Origin: Alphaproteobacteria bacterium
GTDB taxonomy: Bacteria; Pseudomonadota; Alphaproteobacteria; Rs-D84
Assembly (NCBI GenBank): GCA_009783145.1
Contig: WRHR01000010.1
Coordinates: forward strand, 1 to 35,821
Direction of reading: 5' to 3'
Length of the DNA: 35,821 nt
Shown here piece by piece: positions 31,558-35,821 of this stretch. Position numbers and translations under genes: made by a program. The first letter of the stretch is position 1, and each line of letters starts with the position of its first letter. The notes under the pieces were generated by a model. That model was not told where the DNA came from. It saw only the letters and a list, made by a program, of their open reading frames with translations, and made no database searches.

Positions 31558-32103
31558 TTATTTCAATACCAGCGGCATTCCCAATTTAATCAGCAATGCG
31601 CGCGCCTCGTCGTCGGTTTTCGCGGTCGTCGCGATTACGATATCCATCCCGACGATATTCTCGATCTTATCCACGGAAATTTCCGGGAAGACCAAGTGCT
31701 CTTTGATTCCGAACGCATAGTTTCCGCGGCCGTCGAACTTCGACTTCGACAAGCCCTGGAAGTCCTTGATGCGCGGCAGCGCGACCGAAATCAGCTTGTC
31801 CAGAAAATCATACATGCGTTTGCCGCGCAATGTAACCTTGGTGCCGATCGCCTGGCCTTCGCGCAGACGGTAAGTCGCGATGGACTTCTTCGCCTTGGTA
31901 ACCACGGGCTTTTGCGCCGCGATCGCCGTTAAAGATTCAACCGCGCTGTCCAGCTTTTTCTTGTCCGAGGCAGCCTCGCCCACGCCCATATTCAGGACGA
32001 TTTTTTCAATTCGCGGCACGGACAGCTTGTTCTTGTAGCCGAACTCTTTTTCCAGCGCCGGAACTATTTCTTTTTCATAAATCTCGCGCAATCTGCTTTG
32101 CAT
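31558..32103 (-). CDS. rplE: Ribosomal protein L5 (uL5)
   Basis: 181 residues. Binds 5S rRNA and contacts the P-site t[50 protein letters not shown] and [20 protein letters not shown] are characteristic. The ATG at 32103 (AAGGA upstream) is chosen over an upstream in-frame extension that overlaps rplX. Confidence 0.98.
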   Translation of the reverse strand: MQSRLREIYEKEIVPALEKEFGYKNKLSVPRIEKIVLNMGVGEAASDKKKLDSAVESLTAIAAQKPVVTKAKKSIATYRLREGQAIGTKVTLRGKRMYDFLDKLISVALPRIKDFQGLSKSKFDGRGNYAFGIKEHLVFPEISVDKIENIVGMDIVIATTAKTDDEARALLIKLGMPLVLK

Positions 32104-32119
32104 TTTGTTATCCTTCGGA

Positions 32120-32422
32120 TTAAATTTCTGTTCCCGATTTTTTGGCGATGCGAACTTTCTTATCGCCCGTGACTTTATATCCCACACGGGTTGCTTTCTT
32201 CGTTTTCGGATCAAGCAGCGCAACATTAGAGACATGTATCGGCGCTTCTCGGTCTTCGATGCGGCCCGGCTTTTCCTGTGTCGGCTTTATATGGCGCTTT
32301 GTGCGGTTGACGCCCGCAACTACCACGCGCGATTCAGTTGGGCGCGATTCCAAGACTTTGCCCTTCACGCCTTTGTACTTTCCCGAAATAACGATTACCT
32401 CGTCGCCTTTTTTAATTTTCAT
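32120..32422 (-). CDS. rplX: Ribosomal protein L24 (uL24)
   Basis: 100 residues. Assembly initiator of the 50S subunit. The KOW motif [20 protein letters not shown] at the start, and [17 protein letters not shown] and [20 protein letters not shown] further on, identify it. A GAGG site precedes the ATG at 32422. Confidence 0.97.
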   Translation of the reverse strand: MKIKKGDEVIVISGKYKGVKGKVLESRPTESRVVVAGVNRTKRHIKPTQEKPGRIEDREAPIHVSNVALLDPKTKKATRVGYKVTGDKKVRIAKKSGTEI

Positions 32423-32436
32423 CTCTATTACCTCTA

Positions 32437-32811
32437 TTAAATCACTTCCGGAGCCAAGGATACGATTTTCTGCACATCGTACTTGCGGCGGACTTCGCGC
32501 GCGACCGGACCGAAGATGCGGGTTCCGATCGGCTCGAAATTATTCTTGTTGATCAGCACGACCGCGTTGTCGTCAAAGCGGATGATCGACCCGTCGGCGC
32601 GCTTGACCGGGAATTTGGTGCGCACGATGATCGCGCGCTGCACGGTTCCCTTTTGAACTTTTCCGCGCGGAATGGCGTCTTTTATCGCGACGACGATTTT
32701 ATCGCCGACGGACGCATAGCGCCTGTGCGACCCGCCCAAGACCTTTATGCACTGGGCCTTTTTCGCGCCGCTGTTATCCGCAACCGTCATAACTGTTTCG
32801 ACTTGAATCAT
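32437..32811 (-). CDS. rplN: Ribosomal protein L14 (uL14)
   Basis: 124 residues. 50S protein forming inter-subunit bridges. [41 protein letters not shown] and the C-terminal [11 protein letters not shown] segment are typical. It starts 3 bp after the rpsQ stop with GGAG inside the rpsQ end. Confidence 0.98.
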   Translation of the reverse strand: MIQVETVMTVADNSGAKKAQCIKVLGGSHRRYASVGDKIVVAIKDAIPRGKVQKGTVQRAIIVRTKFPVKRADGSIIRFDDNAVVLINKNNFEPIGTRIFGPVAREVRRKYDVQKIVSLAPEVI

Positions 32812-32814
32812 AAC

Positions 32815-33081
32815 TTACTCCACTTCCACTTTCGTATCTTTGGCCGCGCCAACGCGCCCTTTGACCACCCAGGACTTGGTCTTGGAGATCGGGCGATGTT
32901 CCTCGATCATGACGATTTCGCCGACTTTGTATTCGTTGGCTTCGTCATGAGCCTTGTACTTTTTGTTCTGCTTCACGAACTTGCCATACAAAGGATGGCG
33001 AAAGCGGCGTTCCACTTCCACGACGACGGTCTTGTCGTTCGCAGCACTTTTCACGGTTCCTTGCAGTATTCTTCTTGGCAT
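32815..33081 (-). CDS. rpsQ: Ribosomal protein S17 (uS17)
   Basis: 88 residues. OB-fold 30S protein. [38 protein letters not shown] and [13 protein letters not shown] match the family. AAGGA before the ATG at 33081. Separated from rpmC by a dispersed repeat. Confidence 0.97.
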   Translation of the reverse strand: MPRRILQGTVKSAANDKTVVVEVERRFRHPLYGKFVKQNKKYKAHDEANEYKVGEIVMIEEHRPISKTKSWVVKGRVGAAKDTKVEVE

Positions 33082-33102
33082 TTTAATATTCCTTTTTCCT
33101 TA

Positions 33103-33169
33103 CTTGTCATTCCCGGGGGTGTCCGCGATACGGCGCAGCCGTATTCGTGGCGCAACCCGGGAATCCAAG
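33103..33169. repeat. Dispersed inverted repeat with CTTGTCATTCCCGGG end
   Basis: Ends CTTGTCATTCCCGGG and CCCGGGAATCCAAG are imperfect inverted repeats, with an inner hairpin ATACGGCGCAGCCGTAT. Fills the gap between rpmC and rpsQ. Related in its TTGTCAyyCC end to the elements at 118-243 and 15305-15423. Confidence 0.65.
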
Positions 33170-33172
33170 CCA

Positions 33173-33397
33173 CTATTTATTTCCGGCGGCAATCGCGGTT
33201 TTCGTCCGCGCGATTTCGCGGCGAGTCTTGCGGATTACATGAGTCTTCGGCAACTGGCCCGCGGCATGCTGAAAGCGATGCTCCATGGCTTCTTTCTTCA
33301 AGTCGGTCAGCCGGCTTTTCAGCGCTTCCATAGTCAGCGCGGAGTTATCGACTTTCGCGGCCTTGGTTGTCTTCTTAACTGTTTTCTTTTCTGCCAT
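33173..33397 (-). CDS. rpmC: Ribosomal protein L29 (uL29) with N-terminal extension
   Basis: 74 residues. Located at the peptide exit tunnel. The core ([20 protein letters not shown], then [20 protein letters not shown]) is normal. About 24 Lys/Thr-rich residues ([15 protein letters not shown] and onward) precede it. The ATG at 33397 is one base after the rplP stop, with AAGG in the rplP end. Confidence 0.94.
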   Translation of the reverse strand: MAEKKTVKKTTKAAKVDNSALTMEALKSRLTDLKKEAMEHRFQHAAGQLPKTHVIRKTRREIARTKTAIAAGNK

Positions 33398-33398
33398 T

Positions 33399-33812
33399 TT
33401 AGTTCGCCTTTCTTTCCACAATCTTTGTTCTGACCGGCAGTTTCGCCGCGGCCAAGGTCAATGCCTGAATCGCGATTTCCGCCTTGACGCCGTCCAGCTC
33501 GAACATAATTCTTCCCGGCTTTACGCGGCACACCCAGTATTCCACGCTTCCCTTACCCTTACCCATACGGACTTCGGCCGGCTTTTTCGTTACAGGCACG
33601 TCCGGGAAAACGCGAATCCACAATTTGCCCAGGCGCTTCATATGGCGGGTAATCGCGCGGCGAGCGGCCTCTATCTGGCGCGCGGTAACGCGCTCCGGCG
33701 ACATCGCCTTCAGCCCGAACGAGCCGAACGCCAATTCGCTGCCACCTTTGGCGACGCCGTGAATGCGTCCCTTGTGCTGTTTCTTAAACTTTGTCTTCGT
33801 CGGCATTAACAT
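33399..33812 (-). CDS. rplP: Ribosomal protein L16 (uL16)
   Basis: 137 residues. 50S protein near the A site. [19 protein letters not shown], the [20 protein letters not shown] segment and [20 protein letters not shown] are diagnostic. The ribosome site at 33812 is weak (GTGAG). It follows rpsC across element H7. Confidence 0.98.
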   Translation of the reverse strand: MLMPTKTKFKKQHKGRIHGVAKGGSELAFGSFGLKAMSPERVTARQIEAARRAITRHMKRLGKLWIRVFPDVPVTKKPAEVRMGKGKGSVEYWVCRVKPGRIMFELDGVKAEIAIQALTLAAAKLPVRTKIVERKAN

Positions 33813-33835
33813 TTTTTACTCACTTCGTTCGTAAA

Positions 33836-33979
33836 AGGTAGGAGGTAGGAAGTAGGAGGTAGGAAGTATTTTTATACAACCAACAATCCATAATTCTTAT
33901 ATCCAATCCTTTTTTCTGCGGAACCAGGTTTCGATTTCGGATTTTTACCTCCTACCTTCTACTTCCTACCTCCTACCTT
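33836..33979. repeat. Heptamer-arm hairpin element H7 (GGAGGTA/GGAAGTA units), in rpsC 3' end
   Basis: Arms 33836-33868 and 33946-33979 are reverse complements of alternating GGAGGTA and GGAAGTA units, with a 77-nt core. The right arm, read on the minus strand, encodes the last residues of S3 (KVGGRK) and its TAG stop. Confidence 0.9.
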
Positions 33980-34669
33980 ATTTTCCGAGCTTCCCGCGTA
34001 TTCCGTCGGGCGCGCACGCTCGTGCGCAAGCTTTTCCTTGTTCACCACGTCGCCGGTGTAAATCCAAACCTTCACGCCGATAACGCCGTAAGTGGTCTTT
34101 GCCTGGATCGACGCATAGTCGATATCCGCGCGCAGGGTATGCAGCGGAATGCGGCCTTCGCGAATTTGTTCCGTACGGGCGATTTCCGCGCCGTTCAGGC
34201 GACCCGCGCACATGACTTTAATTCCCAAAGCGCCCGCTTTCTGAGCGTTCTGTATCGCTTTCTTCATAGCGCGCTTGAAAGACACGCGGCCTTCGATTTG
34301 CTGCGCGATGTTCTGCGCGACCAGCATAGCGTTCAAGTCCGGGCGGCGCACTTCGTAAATATTCACGACGACCTGATCGTTCTTGGTAAGGCGTTTGATT
34401 TCGTTGCGCAGCGTCTCGATATCGGCGCCGTTCTTGCCGATAATCATGCCGGGCCGGCTGGTGTGAATCGTAACCACGACCTTTTTCGCAAAGCGTTCGA
34501 TGACGACTTTGGCCAAGCCCGCTTTTTTGAGCTTCTTCTCGACAAACTTACGAATCTTGACGTCTTCCGCAAGCAATGCGGCATAGTCGCGCTTACCCGC
34601 AATCCAGCGGGAATCCGTGATTTTGTTTATGAACTCGCGCAGTGAAATCGGCGATACTTTCTGTCCCAT
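33959..34669 (-). CDS. rpsC: Ribosomal protein S3 (uS3), C-terminus supplied by a repeat
   Basis: 236 residues. 30S protein with KH domain at the mRNA entry, helicase activity with S4 and S5. MGQKVSPISLREFINKITDS, GMIIGKNGADIETLRNEI (KH GxxG) and the GVIGVKVWIYTGDVV region are clear. The ATG at 34669 has AAAGGA. The closing residues KVGGRK are encoded by the arm of element H7, so the original C-terminus has been changed; the loss or addition is in a tail that varies among species. Confidence 0.97.
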   Translation of the reverse strand: MGQKVSPISLREFINKITDSRWIAGKRDYAALLAEDVKIRKFVEKKLKKAGLAKVVIERFAKKVVVTIHTSRPGMIIGKNGADIETLRNEIKRLTKNDQVVVNIYEVRRPDLNAMLVAQNIAQQIEGRVSFKRAMKKAIQNAQKAGALGIKVMCAGRLNGAEIARTEQIREGRIPLHTLRADIDYASIQAKTTYGVIGVKVWIYTGDVVNKEKLAHERARPTEYAGSSENKVGGRK

Positions 34670-34682
34670 GTTTTTTCCTTTA

Positions 34683-34792
34683 CGAAACGCGAAACGCGAA
34701 ACGCGTGACGCGGTTTTTATTGCCTTATTTTTTTGTTTCTTTTTTGACTTTCGGTTTTTCTTCGCGTTTCGCGTCACGCGTTTCGCGTTTCG
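34683..34792. repeat. Heptamer-arm hairpin element H8 (CGCGAAA units), inside rplV
   Basis: Left arm 34683-34713 and right arm 34762-34792 consist of CGCGAAA units with a CGCGTGA variant in both. The right arm is inside the rplV coding sequence (residues about 127-137), and the left arm lies just before the rpsC ribosome site. Confidence 0.9.
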
Positions 34793-35171
34793 GCGACGGC
34801 TTTGCCGGAGCGCCGGATTCCAAAATGATTGTCAGATTGGAAAACGGTTTCAAAATCGGTCTGGCGCTGCCGCGGGGTCCGGGCATTATGCGCTTCATAG
34901 TCAAAGCCTTGCCGCACCAGATCTCTTTCACGTACAGCGAATCCGCGCTCAATTTTTGATTATGCTCGGCATTGGCGACCGCGGACAATAGGGTCTTCAA
35001 GACTTCGCCCGCAACGCGCTTTTTCGAGAATTTCAAGACATCGATCGCGCGCGACACCGGCAAGCCGCGGACAAGGTCCGTAACCAGTTGCAACTTCTGA
35101 TGGCTGACGCGTATCAATTTATTGAACGCGCGAACCTGGTTGTCTTTCAAGTTATATCTTCTTTCTGCCAT
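34725..35171 (-). CDS. rplV: Ribosomal protein L22 (uL22) with repeat-derived C-terminal tail
   Basis: 148 residues; the core of about 118 residues is normal uL22 (RVSHQKLQLVTDLVRGLPVS, AVANAEHN, VKEIWCGKALTMKRIMPGPRG, HLTI-like NLTIILE). L22 lines the peptide exit tunnel with its beta-hairpin. The extra tail of about 30 residues is very basic: PKRETRDAKRE (127-137) is encoded by the arm of element H8, and KPKVKKETKK by its loop. Start at the ATG at 35171. The tail would lie on the ribosome surface or reach rRNA (inference). Confidence 0.96.
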   Translation of the reverse strand: MAERRYNLKDNQVRAFNKLIRVSHQKLQLVTDLVRGLPVSRAIDVLKFSKKRVAGEVLKTLLSAVANAEHNQKLSADSLYVKEIWCGKALTMKRIMPGPRGSARPILKPFSNLTIILESGAPAKPSPKRETRDAKREEKPKVKKETKK

Positions 35172-35182
35172 AACACACTACC

Positions 35183-35473
35183 TTATTTTTTACCTTTCGC
35201 CGCGGCGGCTTTCTTGTTCGCGGCATGCCCTTTGAAGGTCCGCGTCGGCGCGAACTCGCCAAGCTTGTGCCCGATCATATCTTCCACGACGGATACCGGA
35301 ATGAACTTGTGCCCGTTATGCACTTCGAACGTCAATCCCACCATCGGCGGAACGATTGTGCTGCCGCGAGACCAAGTCTTAATCGGCTTGCGATCATTCG
35401 CGTCGTTCGCCTTTGCCGCCTTTTTCAAGACGCTTGGGTGAACATAAGGACCTTTCCAAACTGAACGTGCCAT
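35183..35473 (-). CDS. rpsS: Ribosomal protein S19 (uS19)
   Basis: 96 residues. Head protein of the 30S subunit. [40 protein letters not shown] and the [17 protein letters not shown] segment are diagnostic. AAAGG upstream of the ATG at 35473, overlapping the left edge of element H9. Confidence 0.98.
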   Translation of the reverse strand: MARSVWKGPYVHPSVLKKAAKANDANDRKPIKTWSRGSTIVPPMVGLTFEVHNGHKFIPVSVVEDMIGHKLGEFAPTRTFKGHAANKKAAAAKGKK

Positions 35474-35486
35474 AATTCTTTACCTT

Positions 35487-35569
35487 TATTTATGATTTAT
35501 GATTTATGATTTAGGAAGATTATGCAAGCTCGCGCGGTATTCATAAATCCTAAATCTTAAATCATAAAT
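35487..35569. repeat. Heptamer-arm hairpin element H9 (ATGATTT units), between rplB and rpsS
   Basis: Left arm 35487-35516 has three to four ATGATTT units; right arm 35541-35569 is the imperfect reverse complement. Core of 24 nt. The right arm reaches the rplB stop codon (35569-35571). Confidence 0.85.
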
Positions 35570-35821
35570 TATTTCTTCTTATTCAAGTGCCTACTTCTGA
35601 TTATCATGCGTGTCGTGCGCTTGTTGCTGCGCGTGCGGAAGCCCTTGGCCGGAATTCCGGTACGCGACACAGGAGTGTGTCCCTTTGACTTTCCGTTTCC
35701 GCCGCCCATCGGGTGATCGTTCGGGTTCATCGCAATACCGCGAGTCGTGGGTTTGATACCCAGCCAGCGCTTGCGTCCGGCTTTTCCCGCCTGCACATTC
35801 ATGTGGTCTTCGTTACCCACA
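35569..35821 (-). CDS. rplB: Ribosomal protein L2 (uL2), C-terminal part only
   Basis: The last 83 residues are visible; the gene continues beyond the window. [20 protein letters not shown] and [10 protein letters not shown] are the conserved peptidyl-transferase-proximal segment of uL2. The first histidine of the usual DHPHGGG is kept, but the second is methionine (DHPMGGG). The basic C-terminus [16 protein letters not shown] is normal. First visible gene of the ribosomal cluster. Confidence 0.97.
   Translation of the reverse strand, partial: VGNEDHMNVQAGKAGRKRWLGIKPTTRGIAMNPNDHPMGGGNGKSKGHTPVSRTGIPAKGFRTRSNKRTTRMIIRSRHLNKKK

Noticed and set aside
34670-34777. N-terminal extension of S3 (36 codons, basic)
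   Set aside because: It overlaps the rplV end and a repeat arm; the ATG at 34669 has AAAGGA and gives the conserved MGQKVSP start.

Overview
The window looks like an alphaproteobacterial chromosome segment. It carries an S10-spc-alpha ribosomal operon with RpoA beginning MIEKNW and L6 ending RRKEGKKK, clpP-clpX, infA, secG and a tRNA-Arg(ACG). The lineage is probably uncultured: about half the non-ribosomal genes are unrecognised secreted or membrane proteins, and the spaces between genes are full of dispersed inverted repeats. This placement is inference from gene content and protein signatures; no 16S gene is present.

Layout. 1-5.4 kb (minus): the 5' part of a tRNA, then two large secreted cysteine-rich paralogues. 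5.5-9.3 kb: secG; a divergent pair resembling IbrA/IbrB (PAPS-reductase family plus ParB-like); an unknown cysteine-rich protein; a small helical protein; tRNA-Arg. 9.3-13 kb (minus): a third cysteine-rich paralogue, a smaller Cys/Trp-rich secreted protein, and infA with its own promoter. 13.3-15.3 kb (plus): clpP-clpX. 15.5-20.5 kb: two single-pass coiled-coil proteins with strong promoters, a fourth large secreted protein, and a two-helix membrane protein that appears to be leaderless. 20.6-35.8 kb (minus): rplQ and rpoA, then the ribosomal cluster from rpsK back to the truncated rplB. Four plus-strand genes (including two tandem outer-membrane beta-barrel paralogues) sit between rpsK and rpoA. 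Three small unknown genes sit between rplO and secY, and a 57-residue membrane protein sits between rplF and rplR. adk is missing from its usual place after secY.

The most unusual feature is a set of hairpin elements whose arms are tandem degenerate 7-bp units. The heptamer differs from site to site. They lie beside or across stop codons of secG, ibrA-like, rpoA, rpsH, rpsC, rplV and rplB, and between clpP and its likely promoter. Two pairs share a conserved loop or core. In rplV and rpsC the arm supplies the protein's C-terminus. A separate 30-bp repeat is found in the same reading frame inside rplQ and inside an unrelated membrane-protein gene, recalling Rickettsia palindromic elements. A third theme is the cysteine-rich protein family, which shares the exact spacing C-x6-CMDQFC-x9-C-x-C after a signal peptide and a low-complexity linker.
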